From Actinoplanes lobatus (GTDB lineage Bacteria > Actinomycetota > Actinomycetes > Mycobacteriales > Micromonosporaceae): 64,000 bases of DNA. The notes beneath the pieces were generated by a model. That model ran no database searches. It was not told the DNA's origin and saw only the letters and a list, made by a program, of their open reading frames with translations. Position 1 is the first letter of the stretch, and each line of letters begins with the position of its first letter. Made by a program: the position numbers and the translations under genes. Below are positions 33,975 to 43,037 of this stretch, in pieces. Location of the stretch: assembly GCF_014205215.1 (NCBI RefSeq), contig NZ_JACHNC010000001.1, positions 6,134,501 through 6,198,500 of the forward strand, read 5' to 3'.

Positions 33975-36040
33975 CCAGCGAAAGGCTCGCGGCCGGCGGA
34001 TATCGCACGGGCGCCGCCGACGAACTCGTGGACCTGCTGCCGCGCTGGTACCGGCTGGCCGACGAGGAGGGCGGCGAGCCGCTGCGGGCGCTGCTCGCGG
34101 CGATCGAGGAGCAGATCGACCGGGTACGCGACGCGACCACCCGCCAGTACGAGGACTGGTTCGTGGAGACCGCCGCCGCCCGGGCGCTGCCGCTGATCGG
34201 CGACCTGGTCGGCTACCGGCCGCTGGCCGGATACCAGCGGATCCTCAGTGAAGGGCTGCACGACGGCGGCCCGTCCGGTGACTCGATCCGCCGTCTCGCC
34301 GAGGCGCTCGCCCCCAGGCGCGATGTCGCCGGCACGGTCGGATACCGCCGCCGCAAGGGCACCCTGTCGCTGCTGGAGGAGCTCGCCGACGCGGCCGCCG
34401 GCTGGCCGGCCCGCGCCGTGGAGACCTCCCGGCTGCTGGCGCACACCCAGCCGGTGCGCCTCTACGGGGGCACGACCCGGACCGACACGGTACGCGCCAC
34501 CCGCGGCAGCCTCGCCGACCTGCGTGACGGCGGCGCCCTGGACCTGATCGGCACCCCGTTCGAGTCGTCCGCCCGCACCTTCGACGTCCGCCGCGCCGGG
34601 GTGGAGGTGCACGTGTGGCGGCAGAAGGCGTACCCGGTCACCGACGCCCCGGCGTACCGGGTGGAGGGGGCCCGCAACCGGTTCACCTTCTCCGTCCTGG
34701 GCGCCGACACCCACCTGGTGACCAGGCCCGAACCGGAGCCGTCCACCACCCATGCCGCCACCGTCGACAACGTGCCCGCCCGGCTGCGGCGGCGCCTGTT
34801 CGCCGACCGTCTGGCCGACTACTACGGGCCCGGCAAGTCGGTGGTGATCCGGCGCGGCGACCGGCTCGTCCCGGTGTCCGGCATCGTGGTCGCCGACCTG
34901 ACCGGATGGCACTACCAGCCGGCCCGCGACCGGGTGGCGGTCGACCCGGAGCTGGGCCGGATCGCGTTCAGCCCCCGCGCCGACCTGGACGACGGGGTGC
35001 ACGTCAGCTACCACTACGCGTTCAGCGACGACCTGGGCGGTGGCGAGTACCCGCGCGACCTCGTGGATCCGGACGGCACGACGGTGTACCGGGTGGGGCC
35101 TGGCCAGCCGTACCGCCGGATCGCCGACGCCCACCGCGAATGGCGTGCCGACCGGCCCGCCGACGCCGTCATCGAGATCACCGACAGTGGCGCCTACCAG
35201 GAGGAACTCGCGTTCCGGCTGGGCGGCGGGCAGCGGCTCACCCTGCGGGCCGCGGACGGCGCCCGGCCGGTGCTGCGGTTGCTCGACTGGTCCAGCAACC
35301 AGCCGGACGCCCTCGACATCGAGGCCGAGGACGGCTGCGCGGACGCGTCGGTGACCCTGGACGGGCTGCTGGTCGCCGGGCGCGGCATCCGGGCCGGCGG
35401 ACCGCTCGCGACGCTTACCCTCCGGCACTGCACCCTGGTCCCGAACGGCGACGAACCCAGCCTGTTCCTGGAACGCGCCACCGCCACGGTCCACATCGAG
35501 CGGTGCGTGCTCGGCCCGATCCGGGTGCTCGCCGACGAGGTCGGCACCGACCCGGCGGCGATCCTCCTGCGCGACAGCATCCTGGACGCGGCCTGCCACG
35601 ACGGTGCCGCACTGGCCGCGCCGGACGGCCGCCACGCGCACGCCGAACTGCACGCCGACCGGACCACGGTCATCGGCGAGACCCACGTCCACGCCGTCGG
35701 AACCGTCTCGGACAGCATCTTCACCGGGATCCTGCACGTCGCCCGGCGGCAGCGCGGCATCCTGCGGTTCTGCTTCGTGCCGCCGGGCTCCCGGACACCG
35801 CGCCGCGTCCGATGCCAATCCGGCCGCCGGCCGGTGTTCGCCGGGCTGGGGTACGGGGCGCCCGACTACGGCCGGCTCGCCGCCGACTGCCCCGCCGAGA
35901 TCGCCCGCGGCGCCGGGGACGGCTCCGAGATGGGCGTCTTCCACGACCTCTACCAGCCGCAACGCGAGGACAACCTGCGTGCGCGGCTCGCCGAGTACAC
36001 GCCCGCCGGCACCCGCGCCGCCATCGGCTTCGTCAGTTGA
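33971..36040 (+). CDS. Phage tail gpI-like / beta-helix protein
   Basis: A 689-aa structural protein. The first 200 residues are a gpI-like tail domain: LVDLLPRWYRLADEEGGEP, LLAAIEEQIDRVRDATTRQY, EDWFVETAAARALPLIGDLV. From about residue 380 to 600 is a right-handed parallel beta-helix resembling surface or receptor-binding proteins (YRRIADAHREW, VIEITDSGAYQEEL, LTLRHCTLVPNGDEPS, VHIERCVLGPI, RDSILDAA). It could connect baseplate to a target-binding surface. The C-terminus (MGVFHDLYQPQREDNLRARL) is conserved in family members. Coupled to J2 by overlap; 14 bp to the next gene. Confidence 0.82.
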   Translation: MTSERLAAGGYRTGAADELVDLLPRWYRLADEEGGEPLRALLAAIEEQIDRVRDATTRQYEDWFVETAAARALPLIGDLVGYRPLAGYQRILSEGLHDGGPSGDSIRRLAEALAPRRDVAGTVGYRRRKGTLSLLEELADAAAGWPARAVETSRLLAHTQPVRLYGGTTRTDTVRATRGSLADLRDGGALDLIGTPFESSARTFDVRRAGVEVHVWRQKAYPVTDAPAYRVEGARNRFTFSVLGADTHLVTRPEPEPSTTHAATVDNVPARLRRRLFADRLADYYGPGKSVVIRRGDRLVPVSGIVVADLTGWHYQPARDRVAVDPELGRIAFSPRADLDDGVHVSYHYAFSDDLGGGEYPRDLVDPDGTTVYRVGPGQPYRRIADAHREWRADRPADAVIEITDSGAYQEELAFRLGGGQRLTLRAADGARPVLRLLDWSSNQPDALDIEAEDGCADASVTLDGLLVAGRGIRAGGPLATLTLRHCTLVPNGDEPSLFLERATATVHIERCVLGPIRVLADEVGTDPAAILLRDSILDAACHDGAALAAPDGRHAHAELHADRTTVIGETHVHAVGTVSDSIFTGILHVARRQRGILRFCFVPPGSRTPRRVRCQSGRRPVFAGLGYGAPDYGRLAADCPAEIARGAGDGSEMGVFHDLYQPQREDNLRARLAEYTPAGTRAAIGFVS

Positions 36041-36054
36041 AGGGGAACCCGCAC

Positions 36055-37506
36055 ATGCACGCAGATCTGTCCCGCGACACCTTCCGTGCCGGCCGGAACT
36101 ACTCGATGGTGCTCGCCCAGCAGGGCCGGGTCCAACTGGACGCCGACCTCAACGAGCAGGCCGCCATCCAGGAGCACCGGCTCCGTACCGTGGCCGCCGA
36201 CCTGATCGGGCCGGACGGCGGGCCCCGCGACGACGCCGGATTCGCCATCACGCATGTGCCCGGCGAGGGCGGCGCCCCCGACGACCTGGCCATCGGGGAG
36301 GGCCGCTACTACGTCGACGGTGTCCTCATCGACGCCACCCGCCCGGTTCCCGCCATCGCGGTGCCCGACGAGGGTGCCCCGCCGGAGCCGGAGGACCCGC
36401 GCCCGTGGACCTGGTTCACCCAGCCCGACGGCTTCCGCGACCAGGACCGTACCGGCGACCGGCTGCCGGGCGTCTACCCGTACCTCGTGTATCTGAAAGT
36501 GTGGGAACGGGCCGTGACCGCCGTCGAGGAGCCCTCGTTGCGCGAGGTCGCGCTGGGTCCGGCGATGCCGGACACCGCGGCGCGGATCCGGGTGGTCTGG
36601 CAGGTGCACACGGTGCCCGAGGCGGAGCTCGGCCTTTCCGGGGACCCCGGCCCCGACACGGTACGGGCGGCGCTAGCCGACTGGGCCAGCCGTGACGACG
36701 AGCCGCGACTGGCCGCCCGCGCCCGCCGCCCCGAGGACACGACCGGCGACCCGTGCCTGATCCGGCCGGAGGCCCGGTTCCGTGGGCGTGAGAACCAGCT
36801 GTACCGGGTGGAGATCCACGATGCCGGCCCGGCCGCCGTGGCGACATTCAAGTGGTCGCGGGAGAACGGCTCGGTGGTGTTCGCCGTGCACGACGTCGAC
36901 GGCGCCTGGGTGGAACTCGACACCCTGGACAAGGTGCAGCTCAGCGTGGGGGAGTGGGTGGAGGTGGTGGACACCGCCTACACCAGCCGGCAGGAGCCGT
37001 TGCCGCTGCTGCGGGTCGAGGAGGTGGACCTGCCGGGCGGCCGGGTACGCCTGTCCGCCGAACCCGCCGCCGGTGTGGGCCGCCGCCCGGAGTTGCGGCC
37101 CTACCTGCGGCGCTGGGACCACACCGCCGGCAGTCCGGACGGTGTGCTCCGGGTGGAGGAGGGCCGCTGGCTGCCGCTGGAGGACGGCGTCGAGGTGTAT
37201 TTCGCGGCCGGGGACTTCGCCTACGCCACCGGCGATTCCTGGCTGATCCCGGCCCGGACCGCCACCGGCGACGTCGAGTGGCCCCGCGACCCGGCCGGCC
37301 GCCCTCTGCTGGCCGAACCGTCCGGCGGCGCCGTCGCGCACGCCCCGCTGGCCTGGGTCACCGGCCCCGGCGAGCAGACCGACCTGCGCCTGCTCTTCGA
37401 CCCGCTGGCCCGTGCCGTGCGGCCCGCCGCGGAGGAGGGCGCCACCAAGGCCGCCCGCCCGGCCGCCAAGCGCCGCACCCGCCGGACCACGGGAGACAGC
37501 CGGTAA
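36055..37506 (+). CDS. DUF6519-type eCIS/phage-like tail protein
   Basis: A 483-aa protein at the end of the eCIS operon. Signatures: LSRDTFRAGRNYSMVLAQQG, RVQLDADLNEQAAIQEHRLR, GRYYVDGVLIDAT, VYLKVWERAVTAVEEPSLRE, NQLYRVEIHD and FKWSRENGSVVFAV. These match a DUF6519-like family found with baseplate genes; I assign the name from memory with moderate certainty. The C-terminal 30 residues are Lys/Arg/Ala-rich. ATG at 36055 has an AGGGGAA site 7 bp upstream. A probable terminator follows, so this is the last gene of the operon. Confidence 0.75.
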   Translation: MHADLSRDTFRAGRNYSMVLAQQGRVQLDADLNEQAAIQEHRLRTVAADLIGPDGGPRDDAGFAITHVPGEGGAPDDLAIGEGRYYVDGVLIDATRPVPAIAVPDEGAPPEPEDPRPWTWFTQPDGFRDQDRTGDRLPGVYPYLVYLKVWERAVTAVEEPSLREVALGPAMPDTAARIRVVWQVHTVPEAELGLSGDPGPDTVRAALADWASRDDEPRLAARARRPEDTTGDPCLIRPEARFRGRENQLYRVEIHDAGPAAVATFKWSRENGSVVFAVHDVDGAWVELDTLDKVQLSVGEWVEVVDTAYTSRQEPLPLLRVEEVDLPGGRVRLSAEPAAGVGRRPELRPYLRRWDHTAGSPDGVLRVEEGRWLPLEDGVEVYFAAGDFAYATGDSWLIPARTATGDVEWPRDPAGRPLLAEPSGGAVAHAPLAWVTGPGEQTDLRLLFDPLARAVRPAAEEGATKAARPAAKRRTRRTTGDSR

Positions 37507-37524
37507 CGCCCGGTGGGCCGGGTG

Positions 37525-37554
37525 GGCGCACACGCGGGACCTCTCGTGTGCGCC
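37525..37554 (+). terminator. Hairpin at the end of the eCIS operon
   Basis: A perfect 10-bp stem (37525-37534 with 37545-37554) and 10-nt loop, 19 bp after the last eCIS stop. No T-tract. It marks the likely 3' end of the 26-kb transcript. The remaining 140 bp before the next gene hold nothing else I can identify. Confidence 0.7.
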
Positions 37555-37696
37555 GGCCACCGTCATACCCGAGGTGGGCGATCCCGGTGCCGCCATCGTG
37601 CGCGGGCGTTCACCCGCCGTGGCCGTAGATCACGATCACCAATCTGTCTAGTGGTCGTTAAGGTTCTCTTATGGAAGTCCCCGCTACGTTCTCGCC

Positions 37697-38080
37697 ATGG
37701 CGGTCATGTCTTCCCCACAACTGGCGGCGCTGACCGGGCAGCGGCTCACCAGCGTCCTGCTCGGGGACGCCGTCTCCCTGCGGTTCACCGGCGGCGACGA
37801 GGTGCTGTTCGAGGGCGTCGCACACCTCGACGGTTTCGGCATCCGGCCCGGCGACGACTCGGTGGACGCTCTCGTGACGCTGCTCGGCGATGAGGTCCGG
37901 GATGCCCGCGCCGGGGCCGGTGGCGAGCTGCGGATCAGCTTCGGCAGCGGGGCGCAGCTGGTGGTCGACGCCGACGCGGAGGCTGAGTCGTGGGCGATCG
38001 CCGGGGCGGACGGCCGGCTCATCGTGTGCCTGGCCAAGGGGGAACTGGCCGTCTGGGATCAGGCCGGCACGAGGCCCTGA
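37697..38080 (+). CDS. DUF6188-like protein
   Basis: A 127-aa soluble protein: LTGQRLTSVLLGDAVSLRF, VDALVTLLGDEVRDARAGAG, ELRISFGSGAQLVVDAD, then ESWAIAGADGRLIVCLAKGE followed by LAVW. This beta-rich pattern ending in a GxELAVW strand matches my memory of DUF6188 proteins, which are often located near toxin-immunity genes; a defence or immunity role is possible but not shown. ATG at 37697; the MSS at codon 4 (37706) is an alternative. It is separated from the eCIS operon by the hairpin and overlaps the convergent epimerase by 22 bp. Confidence 0.6.
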   Translation: MAVMSSPQLAALTGQRLTSVLLGDAVSLRFTGGDEVLFEGVAHLDGFGIRPGDDSVDALVTLLGDEVRDARAGAGGELRISFGSGAQLVVDADAEAESWAIAGADGRLIVCLAKGELAVWDQAGTRP

Positions 38081-39030
38081 TCGCGTAGCCACCGCCCGGT
38101 TCGCGCCATCCCCTCGGTGAGGTCCACCCGGGGCTGGTAGCCGAGCAGCCGCCGGGCCTTCTGGATCGAGTAGGTGCCGGTCCGGGTGAAGTAGAGCATC
38201 GAGGTCGCGTTCACCTCGGTCGGGCCGCTGACCAGCCGGATGGCGGTGCCCATGATTCCGGCCACGGCGACCGCCAATGGGGTGGGCAGCACGACCGGGC
38301 CGCGTTTGCCGAGCATCCGGTAGTAGTGGCCGAAGAACTCCCGGCACGGCACCCCGGCACCGCCGGTCAGCGTGAAGATCTGGCCGGCGGCCTCCGGCTT
38401 CCCGGCGGCGAGCAGTACCCCGTCGATCAGGTCGTCGATGTAGACCGGGCTGAAGATTCCGTGGCCGCCCGCGGGCAGCAGGAACCGGTTCGTGCGGATC
38501 AGTTCGACCGGCAGGACCGTCCACGGACGTGAGCCCGGCCCGTAGACGTCACCGGGCCGCACGATGGTCACCGCGATCCGGCCCTCGGCGTGCGCCTGCA
38601 ACGCCACCTGCTCGCCGGCGATCTTGGTGTCCACGTACGGGTTCCCGTCCGTCCGGACCGGATGGTCCTCGCTCACGCCGTCCGGGAAGCCCAGGTCGGA
38701 GAACGCCCGGATCGACGAGAACTGGAGGAACCGGCCGGCCTTTCCGCGGACCGCGGCGTCCAGGGCGTGGCGGGTGCCGGCCACGTTGACCCGCCACTGC
38801 TCGTCCAGGCCGACCGCGTTGGAGACCACGGCGGCCGTGTGGATGACCAGATCCGCTCCGGCGGCGGCGTCCTGCCAGGAGCCCTCCTCGCCGATGTCCC
38901 CGGCGACCACCCCGGCGGCCTCGTCGGCGCGCAGGTCCACGCCGGTGACCGTGTCGCCGCGGGCGCGGAGCCGGGTGGCCAGAGCGCGTGCGATGAACCC
39001 GTTGGCGCCGGTGATGAAGACTACGGACAC
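38059..39030 (-). CDS. NAD(P)-dependent epimerase/dehydratase
   Basis: Extended short-chain dehydrogenase of 323 aa, likely acting on a nucleotide sugar or a steroid-like substrate. Rossmann motif TGANGFIA (7-14), active-site region FLQFSSIRAF, catalytic YVDTK (Tyr132, Lys136), and YGPGSRPWTVLP typical of the 3-beta-HSD/epimerase group. GTG at 39030 has a GAGGAG site 6 bp upstream, so the longer frame to 39090 is not used. Monocistronic by position. Confidence 0.85.
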   Translation of the reverse strand: MSVVFITGANGFIARALATRLRARGDTVTGVDLRADEAAGVVAGDIGEEGSWQDAAAGADLVIHTAAVVSNAVGLDEQWRVNVAGTRHALDAAVRGKAGRFLQFSSIRAFSDLGFPDGVSEDHPVRTDGNPYVDTKIAGEQVALQAHAEGRIAVTIVRPGDVYGPGSRPWTVLPVELIRTNRFLLPAGGHGIFSPVYIDDLIDGVLLAAGKPEAAGQIFTLTGGAGVPCREFFGHYYRMLGKRGPVVLPTPLAVAVAGIMGTAIRLVSGPTEVNATSMLYFTRTGTYSIQKARRLLGYQPRVDLTEGMARTGRWLRDQGLVPA

Positions 39031-39129
39031 TCGATCTCCTCGGCGCTCGTCCCGATCCGTTCCGATATGGATGCAGCTCGTTTCTAGCACCCGGTCGAGC
39101 GCGTCCGTAGGACCGGAAAGGTGGTGAGA

Positions 39130-40344
39130 TCAGCCGACCGGGATGGCCGATGCCGGGCGACGGGTTTTCGTCAGCACGCACATCAGGGCGAAAGCGGCCG
39201 CGAAGAAGCCGCTCATGGCGATCGCCATCGGCGTCAGCGTGTCGTGGCCGAACACGCCGGTCAGCGGTGTCACCAGGGCCGCGGTCAGGAAGGTGAGGCC
39301 GCCCTGGAGTGCCGACGCGGTGCCGGCCGCCCGGCGCCCGGCCTCCTGCGCCAGCGCGGTGCTCGCCGGGATCGAGAAACCCATCCCGGCGACGACGGCG
39401 CACAGCAGCGCCCACGGCACGGCCAGCGGAACCGACTCCGGCCCGGCGAGCGCCACCGCGGGCAGGCCGGCCGCGCCGAGTGTCGACACGGTGATGCCGA
39501 CCGCCCGCAGCCGGACCGCTCCGGCCCGCACCACGAGCGCCCGGAAGAGCAGGCTGAACAGGGCCATCCCGGCGGCGTTCGACGCGAAGACGATCGTGTA
39601 CTGGGTGGGGCTCAGGTCGTACACCGAACGCAGCACGAACGCCGATCCGCCGATGTAGGTGAAGAAGCCCGCCGCGGCCAGGCACTGCAGCGTCACGTGC
39701 CGCATGAACGACCAGTCCCGGGTCAGGTCGGCCATCCGGACGCCGAGCGCCCGCAGGCCGGCCGGATGCCGCTGCGGCGGTGGCAGGGTCTCGGCGATGC
39801 CCAGTGTCACCGCCACGGCCATCGCCGCGCCCAGCAGGGTCAGGGCCGCGAAGACGGTCCGCCAGGTGCCGTGCGCCAGGATCACGCCACCGATCGCCGG
39901 CGCCACCACCGGCCCGAAGAAGGTGACCGACGAGATCGCGCCGAATGCGGCCGCCGCCCGGTCCCCGCGGTAGGTGTCGGTGACCACCGCGCGACCCAGC
40001 GCCACACCGCCGCCGGCCACGAAACCCTGCAACAGCCGGGCGGCCACCAGCACCGTCCCGGTCGGGCTCAGCCCGCACACCACCGACAGCACCGCGAACA
40101 GCACGCTGCACCCGATGAGCAGGCGGCGGCGACCGTACGAATCACTCAGCGGCCCGATCAGGAACTGCCCCGCCGCCATGCCGACGATGAACGCGGTCAG
40201 CGTCAGCTGCGCCACCGTCGCGCTGGTCTCCAATGTGCGCCGCAACTCCGGCAGCGCCGCGATGTAGGTGTCGGTGGCGAACGGGCCGACCCCCATGACC
40301 AGGATCAACGCGACCAGGGCGGGCCGCCGGGGCGGGGTGGACAA
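39130..40344 (-). CDS. MFS multidrug efflux pump, Bcr/CflA type
   Basis: A 404-aa inner-membrane proton-driven exporter with 12 predicted helices. Bcr/CflA signature: PFATDTYIAALPELRRTLET in helix 1 and the motif A loop GPLSDSYGRRRLLIG, then RLLQGFVAGGGVALGRAVVT in helix 4/5. TTG at 40344 lies 7 bp after AGGAGGG, a much better start than the GTG at 40371. Substrate unknown. No adjacent regulator; the 213-bp upstream gap to the small acidic gene has an AT-rich stretch that may contain its promoter. Confidence 0.88.
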   Translation of the reverse strand: MSTPPRRPALVALILVMGVGPFATDTYIAALPELRRTLETSATVAQLTLTAFIVGMAAGQFLIGPLSDSYGRRRLLIGCSVLFAVLSVVCGLSPTGTVLVAARLLQGFVAGGGVALGRAVVTDTYRGDRAAAAFGAISSVTFFGPVVAPAIGGVILAHGTWRTVFAALTLLGAAMAVAVTLGIAETLPPPQRHPAGLRALGVRMADLTRDWSFMRHVTLQCLAAAGFFTYIGGSAFVLRSVYDLSPTQYTIVFASNAAGMALFSLLFRALVVRAGAVRLRAVGITVSTLGAAGLPAVALAGPESVPLAVPWALLCAVVAGMGFSIPASTALAQEAGRRAAGTASALQGGLTFLTAALVTPLTGVFGHDTLTPMAIAMSGFFAAAFALMCVLTKTRRPASAIPVG

Positions 40345-40557
40345 GACGGTTTCCCTCCTGTCCGGCGGCACCGCGCCACCGGACAGGGTGAAGTCTGCCC
40401 AATCCGCCGCGGGGCCGCTGTGATCGGCCGTACGTTCTATGCGGAAACTGTGCGGTCGATAGCAATATCGTGTGCCCGCCTGTCGATTCTTGACACTGCC
40501 TGACCAGGATTCCTAACGTTCTCGCAACAGCCGGAATTCTTTTCTTCGGAGGGTTTC

Positions 40558-40740
40558 ATGTCCACCGCCGTCCGCGCCGCCATAGGTTTCATGATCCGGC
40601 TCCATCGACCCGCTCTGGCCAGCCCGGACAGACGTCCCGAGCCGCAGGTGGGCTACGATTTCGACTTTGATTTCGACGACGCCGACGACGACCGGGAATT
40701 CGAGGACGACGATTTAGATCCTCATTTCCCCCACTCATGA
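40558..40740 (+). CDS. Small acidic protein, 60 aa
   Basis: A 60-aa protein with a strong ribosome site (GGAGGG, 6 bp before ATG). The first 25 residues are basic/amphipathic (VRAAIGFMIRLHRP); residues 33-53 are extremely acidic with alternating Asp/Phe (YDFDFDFDDADDD) and Glu/Asp. Lower GC in the acidic half. I do not recognise it. Such a sequence could bind cations or a basic partner, but there is no direct evidence. Confidence 0.6.
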   Translation: MSTAVRAAIGFMIRLHRPALASPDRRPEPQVGYDFDFDFDDADDDREFEDDDLDPHFPHS

Positions 40741-40783
40741 CCACAGTGCTGTACCGGCGCTGTGAAATAGCCGCGAATAGCCT

Positions 40784-41467
40784 GTGGATCGCATCTTCTA
40801 CGATGTTGACGTGCTGAATTCGGCGTTCACCGCCCGGGTTGTCGTCCCCGTCGAGATCCTGTTGGCCGCCGCCTATGTCGCCGTGGACGTCCCGACCGGG
40901 GGCGAGTTCGGCCGGACCGCCTTCCCATGGATGCTGGGCCTGGTCCTGCTGTTCGGCGCGCTCAGCTTCTGGGCCGCCCTGCGCCGGCATCCGGCCGCCC
41001 TTGTCCTGCGCCCGGGAGTCGCCGCCTTCGACGCGCCGCCGAGCCCGCTGCCGGTTCTCGCCTTCACCGCACTGATGCCGATGACCACCGAGAAGCTGAG
41101 CACCACCATCGACCGGGTGGCGAACCGGGTGGACCCGTGGTGGCTGGACATTCTGAGTACCACGGTGTGGATCGGGTTCCTGACCGTGCTGGCGGTGGCC
41201 GCCTGGCGCGGGTTCGGCGTCCGCCTGCGCCCGGACGGGATACTGGACCGCCGTCCGGTCCGCCCGGTGTTCATGCCGTGGCAGTCCCTCGGGCCGGGAC
41301 GGCCTGTCGTGGCCGGCCGTTTCCAGGTCCTGGTCGGGCGCCGTGGCCTGTCCACGTGGAACATCGACAGCACCTTCCTGGCCCGGGTCATCCAGGAGTA
41401 CGCCGACCACCCCGAACACCGGCCCGCCATCGGCACCGAGGCCGAACTGCGCCGCCTTCTCGACTAG
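40784..41467 (+). CDS. Membrane protein, unknown function
   Basis: A 227-aa protein with two or three hydrophobic segments: TARVVVPVEILLAAAYVAV, FPWMLGLVLLFGALSFW and TTVWIGFLTVLAVAAW. The rest is a cytosolic domain with a PH-like strand pattern (FRVRLRPDG, RPVFMPWQSLGPGRPVVAGR). GTG at 40784, or a GTG at 40811, could be the start; neither has a clear site. No known family recognised. It follows the small acidic gene by 43 bp. Confidence 0.55.
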   Translation: MDRIFYDVDVLNSAFTARVVVPVEILLAAAYVAVDVPTGGEFGRTAFPWMLGLVLLFGALSFWAALRRHPAALVLRPGVAAFDAPPSPLPVLAFTALMPMTTEKLSTTIDRVANRVDPWWLDILSTTVWIGFLTVLAVAAWRGFGVRLRPDGILDRRPVRPVFMPWQSLGPGRPVVAGRFQVLVGRRGLSTWNIDSTFLARVIQEYADHPEHRPAIGTEAELRRLLD

Positions 41468-41515
41468 CCGACTCTCAGCGCTGTCCCGACGCGCGTGAGC
41501 CGGCCGGCGCCGAGG

Positions 41516-42874
41516 TCAGGGGGCGGTGACCCGGTAGACGGCGCCGGCGTGGTCGTCGCTGACGTAAAGGGCGCCGTCCGGGCCCTGAACCGCCATCACC
41601 GGGCGGCCCCACCGGGAGCCGTCCTCGTTCTGGAAGCCGGTCAGCAGGGTCTGCTGCGGGCCGAGCGTCCCGTTGCGCCAGGCGAAGAAGGACACCTCCG
41701 GCGGCCGGGGCGGGTTACGGTTCCACGAGCCGTGGATCCCGGCCAGCGCGCCCGGCCCGTACGACCCGGCCAGACCCGGCGACACGGCGAAACTCAGGCC
41801 GAGCGGCGCCGAGTGCGCGCCCATGCCCTGCTCGACGGGCGCCAGCTTCGAGCAGTCCAGCTTCGCGCCGCCGGGATTGGTCTGGAAGTCCCGCACGAAC
41901 GGCCGCCCGGTGTAGCTCAGCGCCGACTCCGGATCGCCGGGTGACAGGTCGGGCTCCGAGTTGCAGTACGGCCAGCCCAGCTCACGGCCCTGCGTCAGCC
42001 GGGCCAGTTGCTCCATCGGGTGGTCGTTGACGTACGACTGCATCACCTCGCCCCGGTCGCCGCCGCTGTTGCCGTCGTAGTCCCGGTCGTACGGGAACTC
42101 GATGTTGTCGCGGTGATTGACCGCCGTCCACACCGCCCCGTCCGGGTCGACGGCCAGCCCGGTCCCGTTGCGGACACCCCGCGCGAACACGGTGGGCTCG
42201 CCACCGGCGGCCGGCGCCTTCAGGATCGTCGCCCGCTCCGGCGAGGCGTCCCGGTCCTCCTCCGAGATGTTGCCGGTCGACCCGACCGAGATGTAGATCG
42301 CCCCGTCCGGGCCGATCGCCACGCTCTTGAGCGCGTGCGAATAGGCGCCGCGCAGCTCCGGGCTCTTGTCGTCGGGCAACCCGCCGACGACGACCCGCCC
42401 ATTCAAGACCTTTCCATGCCGGTACGTGTACGCGTTGACCTGGTCGCTTTCGGCCACGTAGAGGGTGTCGCCGGAGAACGCCAGCCCGTGCGGCTGATTG
42501 AGCCCGCTGAGCAGGGTCTCCTGTCGTGGCACCCCACCGCCCGGCACCAGCGCGACGACGTCACCGAACTTGGGCCGCGACACCAGCAGCCGCCGGTCCG
42601 GCGTCCAGGCGAGCAGCCGTGCGCTGGGGATCCGCGCCCACACGCTGACCGTCCAGCCGGGGGGCGCCTGCATCCGCCGTTTCTCGTCGAACGGCGCCGT
42701 TCCGGCCCCATCGAGGACCCGCACATCGGTGGCCTCCAGGTCCGGCACCTGAGCCACGGCCGACGACGGCGGCGGCACGGTCGGCCGCGCCGCCGCGACC
42801 GGCTCGTCCGCCGAACAGCCGGCCAGACCGGCCAACAGGCTCAAACCCACGACACCCCGGGTGATCGTCCTCAT
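41516..42874 (-). CDS. PQQ-type sorbosone dehydrogenase-like lipoprotein
   Basis: A 452-aa secreted lipoprotein: signal peptide with lipobox LAGC (Cys20), then a six-bladed beta-propeller. Signatures: GLNQPHGLAFSGDTLYVAES, LKSVAIGPDGAIYISVGSTG, FARGVRNGTGLAVDPDGAVW, GREVMQSYVNDH and MGAHSAPLGLSFA, HGSWNRNPP, PVMAVQGPDGALYVSDDHAG. This is the L-sorbosone/glucose dehydrogenase (GDH) family, which oxidises sugars using PQQ. Activity is unproven as no PQQ biosynthesis genes are visible here. Monocistronic. Confidence 0.82.
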   Translation of the reverse strand: MRTITRGVVGLSLLAGLAGCSADEPVAAARPTVPPPSSAVAQVPDLEATDVRVLDGAGTAPFDEKRRMQAPPGWTVSVWARIPSARLLAWTPDRRLLVSRPKFGDVVALVPGGGVPRQETLLSGLNQPHGLAFSGDTLYVAESDQVNAYTYRHGKVLNGRVVVGGLPDDKSPELRGAYSHALKSVAIGPDGAIYISVGSTGNISEEDRDASPERATILKAPAAGGEPTVFARGVRNGTGLAVDPDGAVWTAVNHRDNIEFPYDRDYDGNSGGDRGEVMQSYVNDHPMEQLARLTQGRELGWPYCNSEPDLSPGDPESALSYTGRPFVRDFQTNPGGAKLDCSKLAPVEQGMGAHSAPLGLSFAVSPGLAGSYGPGALAGIHGSWNRNPPRPPEVSFFAWRNGTLGPQQTLLTGFQNEDGSRWGRPVMAVQGPDGALYVSDDHAGAVYRVTAP

Positions 42875-43037
42875 CGGCCCACCTTATCGACGCGCCGCCC
42901 GGTGGAGCCGGTTGCGCGAACCGCGCAGCGACCGCCCTGCCGCCGAGATCCTGCATTCACCGGTACGGGCGTGACATCCCACCACGGGTCCGACCGTATG
43001 CTACGAAGCGTAACCATCATGATCATCGGGGCTGAAA

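Noticed and set aside
11252..37506. Prophage or type VI secretion system
   Set aside because: There are no head, portal, terminase, integrase or lysis genes, and no TssJ/L/M membrane complex or ClpV; DUF4255, AAA+ ATPase and DUF4157 genes fit eCIS instead.
37507..37696. Possible tRNA or small RNA in the gap after the eCIS operon
   Set aside because: Only the one hairpin is found; no cloverleaf arms or T-loop consensus could be assembled.
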